From an uncultured Porphyromonadaceae bacterium (GTDB lineage: Bacteria; Bacteroidota; Bacteroidia; Bacteroidales; Muribaculaceae), in assembly GCA_946410185.1 (NCBI GenBank), contig CAMJZI010000010.1, positions 1-37,634 on the forward strand: DNA of 37,634 nucleotides, in the 5' to 3' direction. Each line of letters starts with the position of its first letter. The first letter of the stretch is position 1. The position numbers and the translations under genes are program-made. The notes under the pieces are model-generated. The model did not search any database. It was not told where the DNA came from and worked only from the letters and a program-made list of their open reading frames with translations. Below, piece by piece: positions 25,550 to 33,921 of the stretch.

Positions 25550-25579
25550 CTATCACCGCCGCAAAACCTCCTACGAGTA
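25550..25579 (+). repeat. 30-bp direct repeat, copy 2
   Basis: Perfect copy of 24849-24878. It is followed by a, completing TAA, which would be the ancestral btuC stop. It lies 4 bp before the stop of the convergent gene. Confidence 0.97.
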
Positions 25580-25583
25580 ATTC

Positions 25584-26639
25584 TTAATTGTTGCCGATGA
25601 TTATTTTGATGATGGCGTTCACGTCGGCAATGTTGATCTCGCCATCACCATTCACGTCGACACTCTGTTCACTTTCAACATTATCTTCACTGGGTACGCG
25701 GGTGTGGCCTCCGTTTCCACCCATGACAACGATATCAATCACGCTGTTGGCATCGGCAATGTTGATTTCACCGTCTCCATTCACATCGCCCAGAAGATCT
25801 TCAGTGACATCGCCAATGATTGTCATGAACTGTCCCCAATAGATGCTTGACTTATAAACTGCTTCACAGCCTGTCGGAACGTGTAAAGCCGTATGATAAT
25901 ATTCATTGGTCGAAAACAATGACCTGTCTTTCCATGATGGAGGCGTTGTTGCCTTACAGATGATTGTTTCGATTCCTGTTGCATTCTGGAATGCCTCTTT
26001 GCCAATGTATGTAACAGATTTGCCGATGCTCACTTTAGTCAAACCCGTGCATCCCCAAAATGCATAGTCGTCGATTCTTGTAACCGAGTTGGAGATAGTG
26101 ACATTCAACAGTCCGCTGCATCCCCAAAACGCATACTTGTTGATTGCTGTGATGCCGTCGGGGATGTTCAAGTCAGTGACCTCGGTGCCATTCATGTACA
26201 GATGGTTGGCATAAATGAGAGGATTGCAATTACCCATCTCGATTTTGCACCATGCTTCAATGTCTGTGATGTTGACACGGGTCAGTCCTGTGCAAAGATA
26301 AAACGCATTATCCCTTATCGTGGTGATGGATTCAGGAATGGTGATGCTCGTTAATCCAATGCAATAATTGAATGCAGAATAGTCGATGATTGTGACCGGG
26401 TAGGTTTTGCCTTGATAGGTGACTTGCGCAGGGATAACCACGTCATTGTGATAATCACTCAGGTGCATACCATTTTCATATTTTTGGTAGGTCACACAGG
26501 CTTCGTCACCTTCGATCAGGTAATAGATGCCATCCACCTCAAACTCATAGTTAATGCGATTGTATGGTGGAAGTGCAATAACTGTAACTGGCATCATGAG
26601 TGTCAGCATCAATGTCATCAGTTTCTTCGTCATGCTCAT
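25584..26639 (-). CDS. Secreted LRR_5/BspA-type protein with dockerin-like end
   Basis: A 351-residue exported protein. The signal peptide (TLMLTLMMPVTVIALP) is followed by a beta domain with YEFEVDGIYYLIEGDEACVT, then leucine-rich repeats of the LRR_5 type: IIDYSAFNYCIGLTSITIPESI, AFYLCTGLTRV, INKYAFWGCSGLLNV, IDDYAFWGCTGLTKV. The C-terminus has two dockerin-type Ca loops, GDVNGDGEINIADANSV and VDVNGDGEINIADVNAI, separated by a Gly/Ser/Glu-rich linker. The in-frame ATG at 26732 is upstream of the promoter -7 box and was rejected; 26633 is an alternative start. Likely surface-exposed; ligand unknown. Confidence 0.83.
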   Translation of the reverse strand: MSMTKKLMTLMLTLMMPVTVIALPPYNRINYEFEVDGIYYLIEGDEACVTYQKYENGMHLSDYHNDVVIPAQVTYQGKTYPVTIIDYSAFNYCIGLTSITIPESITTIRDNAFYLCTGLTRVNITDIEAWCKIEMGNCNPLIYANHLYMNGTEVTDLNIPDGITAINKYAFWGCSGLLNVTISNSVTRIDDYAFWGCTGLTKVSIGKSVTYIGKEAFQNATGIETIICKATTPPSWKDRSLFSTNEYYHTALHVPTGCEAVYKSSIYWGQFMTIIGDVTEDLLGDVNGDGEINIADANSVIDIVVMGGNGGHTRVPSEDNVESEQSVDVNGDGEINIADVNAIIKIIIGNN

Positions 26640-26685
26640 TGTATCATTGCTTTTTTTAGGTGAATGCTTGTGATTTCCACGCCAG

Positions 26686-26693
26686 CAAAGATA
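26686..26693 (-). promoter_or_regulatory. -7 box of the LRR/dockerin-like gene
   Basis: TATCTTTG on the minus strand (26686-26693). A TTTG lies at 26717-26720, 23 nt upstream, a little far. Predicted leader is about 43 nt. Confidence 0.55.
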
Positions 26694-26863
26694 GCTAAAA
26701 ATAATTTGAAATTGCACAAATAATCCTAACATTTTGACCTCATTTCTATAAGTGTAACATGTTGTAAATCGGGAATCTAAAAAACATAAATCTCATTTTG
26801 TACTCACGATGCTCTAAAATGGGCAGTAAAGAGTTTCTTAGATGCCGGATTTTGGGGCCTGTT

Positions 26864-28216
26864 TCACCTTGAACCAGGAGTGACATTGTTGCACTGCTGC
26901 GTGCCCCACTGGCTGTTGAGCCAGGCCACTTTCTTGTCAAAGCTGGGTTTAAAAAATGCTCTCATGCGCGCTGTGATGTTATCTCCTGAATATTGCGGCC
27001 ATCGATTGTGATCACAATTCCCTGCGGCCTCAATTCTTGCCGTAAATTCTTCCATAAATGTTTCCATTGCGGGATAAACATCTTTAATGAACCTCTTCCA
27101 GTGATACCTTACCCGTTCCTGGAAACGGGGAAATCGGGCAATCTCGGCTATCCACCTCGAACGACAGTAGCTGGGCATGTTCTCATAGATGAAGTCATTA
27201 AACTCGTAACCCTTGTTCCATCGTTGAAAAGCGCTGCCGCAATCCCACAAGGGCCCAAAAATCAGTTTCGTGCTATCCCCTTGATGTTTATACATGTAAC
27301 AACTGCCCGAGAAGGCTTCGGGATTGTCAATCACTTCCTGTACAATATAGAATACCGCCAGCGAGTCGATGTCGATGAATTCCTCCCACCGTGTACTGCT
27401 CTTGTCACTGCAATAGATGGCTTCGTCGGCAGCTTTCAAGAAGTCGGTGATGTATTCGCGTTGCTCGGGGCTCAGGAGTTCTGGAGCGTGGGGCGTTACC
27501 CAGAAGGGCATGCCATTGCCCTCGATAAACGTAATGTTGTCAGGCTCAATATAGTTGTCAATCTCAAGCAACCATCCGCCAGTAATGTGCTCTGGCGCGG
27601 TTTCAAAGTCATCTTGTTGCTCAATGTTGACGCGGTTGTTGGCAACCTTGATTTTCTCGGTCAGGAAATACAGGCCGATGTAATCCCCATTGAGCACGAC
27701 CTCGACAGGTTGCATACGAGGGTTCCACGCCATACCCATCCTGCGACCGACTTCAAAGGGTAGTGCGTCATTCATCTGACCCATCCAGTATTCGGCATTG
27801 GCCAGCAGCACCCAATGACGACTCGATGGCATGTCAAGCATCTTGTGTTTCTCGTCAAGTTTGAGTCGGTAAGGTTTCTTGTCAAGATTGGTCCATGTGA
27901 CGTTTCCCCGACCCTTAATCTGCATGCCCAGTGGTGATTGCCTGGAGCCGATGGGCTCAAATCGCTCGTCCCCCAGGTTATCCAGCCACCATGAGGCGTC
28001 AACATACTCCTCCTTGCTGGTGATTTCGCAACTGTCCTTGGTGTTGATGAACAGCAATGGCAAGGTGCGCGAGCAGGGAATTTTAAGAATAAGTGTGTCG
28101 ATGGGTGCAGGTGCCTCTGGCTCGGGATAAGGCTCTGGCAAGACGGGCTCTTCGTGGCAACCCGCCAATGTCAGCATCAAGGTAGAAATTGATGTGAAAA
28201 GAATCGTCCTCTGCAT
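26864..28216 (-). CDS. CotH kinase-family lipoprotein
   Basis: A 450-residue protein with a lipoprotein signal (MLTLAGC, Cys20) and a Pro/Glu-rich linker (PEPYPEPEAPAP). The CotH domain covers about residues 55-440. Visible family features are IKGRGNVTWTNLDKKPYRLKLDEK, NGDYIGLYFLTEKIKV, the GGWLLEIDNY segment and LIFGPLWDCGSAFQRWN. CotH proteins of spore formers are atypical protein kinases; the substrates of the many Bacteroidales members are unknown, so a kinase role here is only family-based. It lies 131 bp upstream of the LRR gene, in a stretch where I see nothing, and has its own promoter. Confidence 0.83.
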   Translation of the reverse strand: MQRTILFTSISTLMLTLAGCHEEPVLPEPYPEPEAPAPIDTLILKIPCSRTLPLLFINTKDSCEITSKEEYVDASWWLDNLGDERFEPIGSRQSPLGMQIKGRGNVTWTNLDKKPYRLKLDEKHKMLDMPSSRHWVLLANAEYWMGQMNDALPFEVGRRMGMAWNPRMQPVEVVLNGDYIGLYFLTEKIKVANNRVNIEQQDDFETAPEHITGGWLLEIDNYIEPDNITFIEGNGMPFWVTPHAPELLSPEQREYITDFLKAADEAIYCSDKSSTRWEEFIDIDSLAVFYIVQEVIDNPEAFSGSCYMYKHQGDSTKLIFGPLWDCGSAFQRWNKGYEFNDFIYENMPSYCRSRWIAEIARFPRFQERVRYHWKRFIKDVYPAMETFMEEFTARIEAAGNCDHNRWPQYSGDNITARMRAFFKPSFDKKVAWLNSQWGTQQCNNVTPGSR

Positions 28217-28253
28217 GGGTTATTGTCGTTTTATTGATGATTTTTGTTACTGG

Positions 28254-28261
28254 CAAAGGTA
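28254..28261 (-). promoter_or_regulatory. -7 box of the CotH-family gene
   Basis: TACCTTTG on the minus strand (28254-28261) with a TTTG at 28284-28287, 22 nt upstream. Predicted leader is about 34 nt. Confidence 0.6.
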
Positions 28262-28402
28262 GGCAGGCAAAATGTTAAATAGACAAAAATTCAGATTCAT
28301 TCAAATCTCATTTTACGACACATAAAGTACCGATAACCAATGAGTTTGAAAAATAAATTCCAATTGTGGCCTCATCTGCTGTCATTATTGGGTGGGATGT
28401 GT

Positions 28403-28410
28403 TAATTTTG
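28403..28410 (+). promoter_or_regulatory. -7 box of the TPR sensor-like gene
   Basis: TAATTTTG (28403-28410) is a full -7 match. It lies downstream of the in-frame ATG at 28366 and so argues for the later start at 28453 or 28474. No clear -33 box. Confidence 0.5.
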
Positions 28411-28452
28411 CATTTGAATTTAAACGGATTTGCGTGTGAAAGACTGCAATCC

Positions 28453-30204
28453 ATGCCCAAACATATAGACCAAATGATACACAGCAGACACATCATTATC
28501 CCGCTTGCGGCAATTGTATTCTTTGTGTTGGCGAGTTGCCGACACAATAGTGCCACCATGCGGCAGCTGACCCACATCGACTCGATGGTCTATCATCAGC
28601 AAGAGAAGGAAGCCCTGCCCTTGTTGCAGCAGATGGATACGCGGCAATTCAGCAAGCGGGAGCGGGCTTATCATGCCGTGCTCTTGTCGATGGCAATGTA
28701 TAAGAACTACATCCTCTGCACTAGCGATTCTGCCATCAACAAGGCGGTAGGTTATTTCAGGAATTCGGGCGACGATTTGATGTACCTGAAAGCCCTCGTT
28801 GCCCAGGGATGCGTCAACGAGGATATGGGCAAGCTGGAACAGGCGGTTGAGAGTTACCATCGTGCCGAGCAGATTCCCTTGGCCACCGACAGTTCGATGA
28901 TCGCCTATGCCAAGCTTCGACTGGGCACGCTCTATCAATCACAGGTCGTGGGGACTAACACCATCGCCCTGGAGAAATATAAGGAAGCATTGCCGATTTA
29001 CAAGGCACTTGGAAACAGCCACTATGAGCTGGTGTGCCTCACGAGCATCGGCGGCATTTACCGCAATATCGATGAGAAGCATGACTCGGCCGTGGTCTAC
29101 TTGAAAGATGCGATAGCGCTGGCCCAGAGGGTTGGCGACCAGTATCATGCTTTTGCCAATCGGTATCTACTCTCTGAATACTATCTTGTGCGGGTAAAAA
29201 ATTATCAGTTGAGCAAGCAATACGGATTGCAGGCAATCAAGGCCGATAAAGCCATCATCGACCATCCACGTGCCCATTATCGCCTTGCCGAGTGTTGCTT
29301 GCTGATGGGACTGGCCGATTCTGCAGTTTATTTCTTGAATAATGCCCCAAAACCCGCCACAGCTAGGGATAGTGTTCTTTATTATGAGCTAATGTCAGAG
29401 ATGGAGCATCGACGCTGGAAGAATGAGGAAAAGTCCAAATACTATATCCAGCAGGCACACGCCATAGCCGACTCGATAACTATCAATGGATTGAATCATC
29501 GCCTACTGGAAGTGGAAAAGAAATACGATGTGCAGTTGGCAGAGTTGAATCAAGTTAAGAATCAGTCCCGCCTGAGAGGTGCCATGCTTGTTTCGGCATT
29601 GTTGGCATTGGGATTGTTGGCACTGGCCTTCATGGTGTGGAGATATAAGAATCGGTTGAAGATGAAGCAGAACGAGGCCGAGATGCTGAAAACCGACCTG
29701 GAGGCTTCGTTGGTCAGCCTGCGACAGATGCAGAAACGGCTTGACGATTACGAGCAGGGCAAGCAGGATGATACCGCCTTCCGCCACCAGGGTGACCAGC
29801 TGCGCTCTATCATCAACCAGCAGATAGACAACGTGCACAAGCTGATGGAATGGTCTTACCAGTTTGACAGCGAGAAATTTGCGGCAAAGTTCAAGGAAAT
29901 GATGTCACTGCCCCCCAATGGTGCCGACAGCGGTTATTGGACCAATTTGCAAGCCTTGGTCAACGACCTGCACGACAACATCCTCAATCAAGCCCAGGAG
30001 GCAGCCGGTGGTACCTTAACCGATAGCGAGCTGAACTTGTTGGCGCTCTACTGTTGCGGTTTCTCGCGCACCGTCATTATGTTGACCATGGGCTACAGGA
30101 ACATCGGCACCGTGTATAACAAAAAAATCCAAATTGCCAAGAAGCTAGGCGTAACCGACTTGGACGTGTTTGTCAATCGATGGCAACAAAAGAATCAGCT
30201 CTGA
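28453..30204 (+). CDS. Membrane-anchored TPR protein with C-terminal HTH-like domain
   Basis: A 583-residue protein. A hydrophobic N-terminus with lipobox-like FFVLASC is followed by TPR-like helical repeats (about residues 50-370; for example KLEQAVESYHRAEQI, ALEKYKEALPIYKALG). A single membrane segment (LVSALLALGLLALAFMVW) comes next, then a coiled coil (KMKQNEAEMLKTDLEAS) and a C-terminal helical domain containing LTDSELNLLALYCCGFS. Many Bacteroidales proteins of this shape carry a LuxR-like DNA-binding end, giving a periplasmic sensor and a cytoplasmic output. The start at 28474 (MIHSRH) is also possible. It converges on cbiJD with only 27 bp between. Confidence 0.72.
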   Translation: MPKHIDQMIHSRHIIIPLAAIVFFVLASCRHNSATMRQLTHIDSMVYHQQEKEALPLLQQMDTRQFSKRERAYHAVLLSMAMYKNYILCTSDSAINKAVGYFRNSGDDLMYLKALVAQGCVNEDMGKLEQAVESYHRAEQIPLATDSSMIAYAKLRLGTLYQSQVVGTNTIALEKYKEALPIYKALGNSHYELVCLTSIGGIYRNIDEKHDSAVVYLKDAIALAQRVGDQYHAFANRYLLSEYYLVRVKNYQLSKQYGLQAIKADKAIIDHPRAHYRLAECCLLMGLADSAVYFLNNAPKPATARDSVLYYELMSEMEHRRWKNEEKSKYYIQQAHAIADSITINGLNHRLLEVEKKYDVQLAELNQVKNQSRLRGAMLVSALLALGLLALAFMVWRYKNRLKMKQNEAEMLKTDLEASLVSLRQMQKRLDDYEQGKQDDTAFRHQGDQLRSIINQQIDNVHKLMEWSYQFDSEKFAAKFKEMMSLPPNGADSGYWTNLQALVNDLHDNILNQAQEAAGGTLTDSELNLLALYCCGFSRTVIMLTMGYRNIGTVYNKKIQIAKKLGVTDLDVFVNRWQQKNQL

Positions 30205-30231
30205 AGGGTCAAAAGGGCACCGATGGCTTGT

Positions 30232-31989
30232 TTAGGTGGCACGGTAAATGTCACCTGTGTCGCTGATGAGGAGGATGGTTAGTTGGCCGTCGGGGAGTAG
30301 AGGGGCACAATATTGAGTGCAATGGCTGATGACGACGGTGGCAAAGTCTTGGAGTCTTTCTTGAGGGATACGTTCCCATAGTTCGCGGGCTAGGGTGAGG
30401 TCGCTGATGTTGATGTCGATGCTCGCCTCGTGAAGCATGGTCGTGACAAATTCCTTGTCCATCGTGGCTCGTCGGCTGTGGGTGTCAAGATTCCCGGCAG
30501 CTAGTTTCACCGCCTTGCCCAGCATCACGCCCAGGGTGATGCTCTTAATGCCCAACTCGTTGGCAATGGCCAGCGTCTCGCCAATGTAATTGCCGTATTC
30601 CACAAACGCCTGCTGCGGCAGGTCGGGGTATTGCGCTTTTACAAAGCGCTCACTCTTGCCGCCACTGTTAATGACCACACGGTCGCTGCCCGAGGCTTGG
30701 GCGACCTGCATACACTTGCGGATACTTGCCACAAAAGCCTCCTCGCTGAAGGGCTTGACGATGCCCGACACGCCGATGATGCTGATGCCTCCCTCGATAC
30801 CCAGTCGTGGATTGAAGGTGCGACGGGCAATCTCGGCTCCTTGGGGTACACTGATGGTAACGCTGACGTCCTCCCGGATGTTCTCTCGTATCATCTGGCG
30901 CGGTGCCTTGTTGATGGCGGCCTCGCCTGGTGGAAAATCAAAGCCTGGCACGGTAAAGCGTCCTACGCCCTCACCACCCAGTATTTCAAAATGGTCGCTT
31001 GGCTTGACTTGGGCACGGATCTCGATACCATTAGTCACATCAGGGTCATCGCCCGAGACCTTGACAACCGACGCATAGTCCTCTCCATATCGCACCGCCA
31101 CATGGATTGTCTCGCCGTTTGGCAAGATAACAGGGACCTTGTTGGGCATTTCGCCCGTTTTCATGCGATGAGTTGCTGCTATTGCCGCTGCTGTGGCACA
31201 GGTCCCTGTGGTCAATCCGCTGTGCAACGGATAGAACTCGGGCAACAGGCGTTCCACAGCACGACGCAGGCCATGAGGACCGTTAACGTGCTCAATCGTT
31301 ATGCCAGGGGCAATTGGATAATCAGGGCGCTCCACGACAAAGACTTTGATTCCTGCTTGCCGTGCCGCCTCGATTTTCTCGTTGAAGCCGCCGCTGTTGC
31401 CGCTTTCTTTGGTAATGATGGCTTGAGGGTGCAACTGACTGATCAACGTAGCGGTATCATCCTGTTCATAATAAACCAAATGATCGGCAGGAAATCCTGA
31501 TGTTTCGGCCATGCGTTGCGACTCCTCTCTATTTAGGATGCGGAACCAGCATTCATGCTCTTGCCAATAATTCCTCAATTTTGAAATAGTCTTGACACCC
31601 GTGAGCGCCAACAGCCGGACAATGCCTTGTGTCTTGAGTTGATCGACAGCCTCGTCATAATCGCCGCACCATGCGAGGTCATCGTCATGGGGCGGGTAGA
31701 TACGCTCATAGCGGATAATGGGAATGTTCAGCGCCTGGGCAACCTGAACGATATTGCGATGCAGATTCTCGGCAAACGGGTGTGCGGCATCAACCAGCAG
31801 GTGGATGTCATGCTCCTGGCAGAAGGCTGCCATCTTCGGCTCCTTCATCGCTCCGGTGATGTGAATGCCGTGAGTCAGTTGTATGTCCTGCTGATCTCCA
31901 TGGGTGGAATAGTAGTAGGCGGCCCCCGATTCATCGAGCACCTTAATCGCTTTGCGACCTTCTGTCGTTCCACCGAATACGAGAATCAT
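30232..31989 (-). CDS. cbiJD: Fusion of precorrin-6A reductase (CbiJ) and precorrin-5B C1-methyltransferase (CbiD)
   Basis: A 585-residue two-enzyme protein of the anaerobic corrin pathway. The CbiJ part (about 1-245) starts MILVFGGTTEGRK and includes LLVDAAHPFAENLHRN and ALTGVKTI. The CbiD part (about 255-585) opens with the hallmark GLTTGTCATAAAIAATHR and has VPQGAEIARRTFNPRLGIEGGISI, GTSGIV-like (here GVSGIVKPFS) and LGVMLGKAVKLAAG. CbiD adds the C1 methyl and CbiJ reduces the ring one step later, so the fused partners act in consecutive steps. It is the last gene of block 3. The stop of the preceding gene lies within a 14-bp tandem repeat just upstream of this ATG. Confidence 0.94.
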   Translation of the reverse strand: MILVFGGTTEGRKAIKVLDESGAAYYYSTHGDQQDIQLTHGIHITGAMKEPKMAAFCQEHDIHLLVDAAHPFAENLHRNIVQVAQALNIPIIRYERIYPPHDDDLAWCGDYDEAVDQLKTQGIVRLLALTGVKTISKLRNYWQEHECWFRILNREESQRMAETSGFPADHLVYYEQDDTATLISQLHPQAIITKESGNSGGFNEKIEAARQAGIKVFVVERPDYPIAPGITIEHVNGPHGLRRAVERLLPEFYPLHSGLTTGTCATAAAIAATHRMKTGEMPNKVPVILPNGETIHVAVRYGEDYASVVKVSGDDPDVTNGIEIRAQVKPSDHFEILGGEGVGRFTVPGFDFPPGEAAINKAPRQMIRENIREDVSVTISVPQGAEIARRTFNPRLGIEGGISIIGVSGIVKPFSEEAFVASIRKCMQVAQASGSDRVVINSGGKSERFVKAQYPDLPQQAFVEYGNYIGETLAIANELGIKSITLGVMLGKAVKLAAGNLDTHSRRATMDKEFVTTMLHEASIDINISDLTLARELWERIPQERLQDFATVVISHCTQYCAPLLPDGQLTILLISDTGDIYRAT

Positions 31990-32026
31990 AGTTTTAAGTT
32001 TTTAGTTTTAAGTTTTTAGTTTTAAG
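31990..32026. repeat. Tandem 14-bp repeat between cbiGF and cbiJD
   Basis: Two full and one partial (9 bp) copies of agttttaagttttt run from 31990 to 32026. They fill the spacer directly before the cbiJD start codon and include the cbiGF stop codon. Slippage could alter spacer length. Confidence 0.9.
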
Positions 32027-33815
32027 TATGATTACTATCGTCGGAGTCCCCTTTGCGGAAAAGGTGGGTGAAGTGCTTGTTATATAGTTCTGACAGGCCC
32101 TTGCGGTTATCGATGGCTTCGCCCACGACGAGCATGGTCGTGAGTGTGAGGTTGTTGTCATGGACTATTTGGGCTAGGTCCTTTAGCACGCCGCGGTAGA
32201 TGCGCTGGTCGGGCCAGGTGAGGTGGTAGCAGGCGGCAACGGGAGTGTCCTCGGGGTATTCCTGGAGCAGTTCCCGCTGTACATCATCCACGATGGCGGC
32301 ACTCAGAAAGATGCACATTGTGCTCTGGCTTCGGGCCAGCAGGTGCAGTTGCTCTTTCTCGGGCATGGGCGTGCGGCCCTCGCCACGGGTTAGAATGATG
32401 GTCTGGGTGCGCTCGGGGATGGTGAATTGGCTTCTCAACTCGGCTGCGGCGGCGAGGAACGACGAGATACCCGGCGTGATGTGATAGCGCATATGGTGCT
32501 TGTCAAAAAAGGCCATCTGCTCCTGGATGGCACCAAAAATGCACGGGTCGCCCGTGTGCAGGCGCACGATAAATTGCCCCTTGTCATAGAACTCCTTCAT
32601 CAACGCGCACTGTTCATCCAGATTCATGCCCGCCGAACTGCGCACCAAGGCTCCAGGCTTGGCGCACAAGGTGAGTTCACGCGGCACCAGTGAACCTGCG
32701 TACAGGATGAGGTCGGCTCGCTCCAGCATCTTGCGGCCACGCACCGAAACCAAGTCAGGGTCGCCAGGTCCAGCACCCACAATCTCGATAAATCCTTCCT
32801 CGTCGCGCAGGTGCTTGTGGTCGATGGCCAGTGCTACTGTGAAATGCTTGCCCTTGATTTTGGGCACGATGAGTTTGCCGTGGTTGGAGCCGAGGATGGC
32901 CGCCGCCTCGCACACGCTGGGCGTGCCCACATGCTTGGCCACTGTGTCACTCGGGTTGGGCACCTCGACCGTCGCCAGCTGCTCGGCTGTGAAGAACTCA
33001 ACATCCTCATCATATCCGTCCTTTAATAACTGCACAAACGGATCGTCGGCCTTGACGTCGATGGTGCAGTAGCGGCAGGCGCAGGGCAGGATACCCCGTT
33101 TGGCCAAGGCTTCGTCCATCTGGTCATAGATGAGCTTGTAGTCATCGGGGTGATGGGCCAGGCCAAAACCGATGGTCCCCACCATGGGCACAAAATGCAA
33201 CGATAACATACCGTCAGGCGCATAGCGGCAATAAGGAGTTACCATGATGAGCAACCCGTATTTCTTGGGGTCTGCCTCGCTGATGTCGTTAATGATAGTG
33301 ACGTGGTCGGGAAGGGTATTTTCTAGATAATCGGTCCCCTTGTCACGCACTTCCATGAGTAGTGCGGTGGGCTTGCGGTTGACAAAGGCAAAGATGCACG
33401 CATTCATGTCGTCCTCGCTGGCGATGGGCCAATTAAAGCGTTCCTCCAGCGTGTCAAGTGCCCACAGGCCCGCATTGTCGCTCTGGGTAGTGATGACAGG
33501 GTCGGCTCCAAGTGCTGACGCCACACGGCGTGTCAACTCATTGGCGCCCCCCACATGACCCGATAGAACCGAAATGACGTGGTTGCTCATACTGTCCGCA
33601 CAGATGACTGCCGGGTCAGTGTGTTTGTCCTCGATGAGGGGCGCTATCGTGCGCACGCAGATGCCCATAGCACCGATAAAAATGAAGGCATCAAATTCTT
33701 TCCATCGCTTGGCGACCTCAGCACGCTTGATGACTGAGGCTTGGAACTCTTGCTGGAGCGTTTCGGCCAGATTGCGGCCCTCGTCGCTCACAGGAATAAT
33801 GGCTATCTTTTGCAT
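32022..33815 (-). CDS. cbiGF: Fusion of CbiG and precorrin-4 C11-methyltransferase (CbiF/CobM)
   Basis: A 597-residue fusion. The CbiG part (about 1-335) opens the C20-bridged lactone of cobalt-precorrin-5A and releases acetaldehyde. It shows FIGAMGICVRTIAPL, LSGHVGGANELTR and, later, the C-terminal CbiG segment GTPSVCEAAAIL. The CbiF part (about 340-597) is a SAM-dependent uroporphyrinogen-III-methyltransferase-like domain with EIVGAGPGDPDLVSVRG, LYAGSLVP, RLHTGDPCIFGAIQEQM and TPGISSFLAAAA. The product of the methylase is the substrate of the hydrolase. The start MQKIAIIP (33815) was chosen; an upstream ATG at 33890 translates spacer repeats. Confidence 0.94.
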   Translation of the reverse strand: MQKIAIIPVSDEGRNLAETLQQEFQASVIKRAEVAKRWKEFDAFIFIGAMGICVRTIAPLIEDKHTDPAVICADSMSNHVISVLSGHVGGANELTRRVASALGADPVITTQSDNAGLWALDTLEERFNWPIASEDDMNACIFAFVNRKPTALLMEVRDKGTDYLENTLPDHVTIINDISEADPKKYGLLIMVTPYCRYAPDGMLSLHFVPMVGTIGFGLAHHPDDYKLIYDQMDEALAKRGILPCACRYCTIDVKADDPFVQLLKDGYDEDVEFFTAEQLATVEVPNPSDTVAKHVGTPSVCEAAAILGSNHGKLIVPKIKGKHFTVALAIDHKHLRDEEGFIEIVGAGPGDPDLVSVRGRKMLERADLILYAGSLVPRELTLCAKPGALVRSSAGMNLDEQCALMKEFYDKGQFIVRLHTGDPCIFGAIQEQMAFFDKHHMRYHITPGISSFLAAAAELRSQFTIPERTQTIILTRGEGRTPMPEKEQLHLLARSQSTMCIFLSAAIVDDVQRELLQEYPEDTPVAACYHLTWPDQRIYRGVLKDLAQIVHDNNLTLTTMLVVGEAIDNRKGLSELYNKHFTHLFRKGDSDDSNHT

Positions 33816-33921
33816 TGTATTTAGTTTTAGTTTTAAGCTGTAAGTTTTAAGTAAGAACACCTTTGCCTCGCTGTATCTCAGGCGATACAAATCATACTAA
33901 TATCTTAAAACTGACAACTTA
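33816..33921. repeat. Repeat-bearing spacer between cbiET and cbiGF
   Basis: The 106-bp spacer contains TTTTAAG-type repeats (33819-33851) like those before cbiJD. AGTTTTAAG near 33843-33851 is inverted as CTTAAAACT at 33904-33912, with a smaller GTATC/GATAC pair inside. No consensus promoter was found. It may form a hairpin in the mRNA. Confidence 0.5.

Larger units (their letters stand above)
24879..25579. mobile_element. 701-bp toxin-antitoxin insert bounded by a 30-bp duplication
   Basis: The segment between the two repeat copies plus one copy is 701 bp. It contains a YoeB-type toxin, its antitoxin and their promoter, all on the minus strand. Deleting it restores btuC ending in TAA, 3 bp from the stop of the convergent leucine-rich-repeat gene, so the undisturbed state can be read directly. 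No transposase, integrase or terminal inverted repeats are visible. The 85 bp from 24880 to 24964 hold no gene, only AT-rich sequence. The mechanism of insertion is unknown. Confidence 0.75.

Noticed and set aside
24879-25579. Treating the insert as a classical insertion sequence or MITE
   Set aside because: There are no terminal inverted repeats or transposase, and a 30-bp duplication is far longer than usual transposon target duplications.
30631-31500. Plus-strand open frame opposite cbiJD
   Set aside because: cbiJD carries full CbiJ and CbiD motifs on the minus strand; the antisense frame has none.
31990-32026. Short tandem repeats considered as a CRISPR array
   Set aside because: Units are 14 bp, contiguous and without unique spacers.
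33816-33890. Upstream ATG extending CbiG-CbiF by 25 residues
   Set aside because: The added residues translate the TTTTAAG-type repeats and match no CbiG; MQKIAIIP fits the family start.
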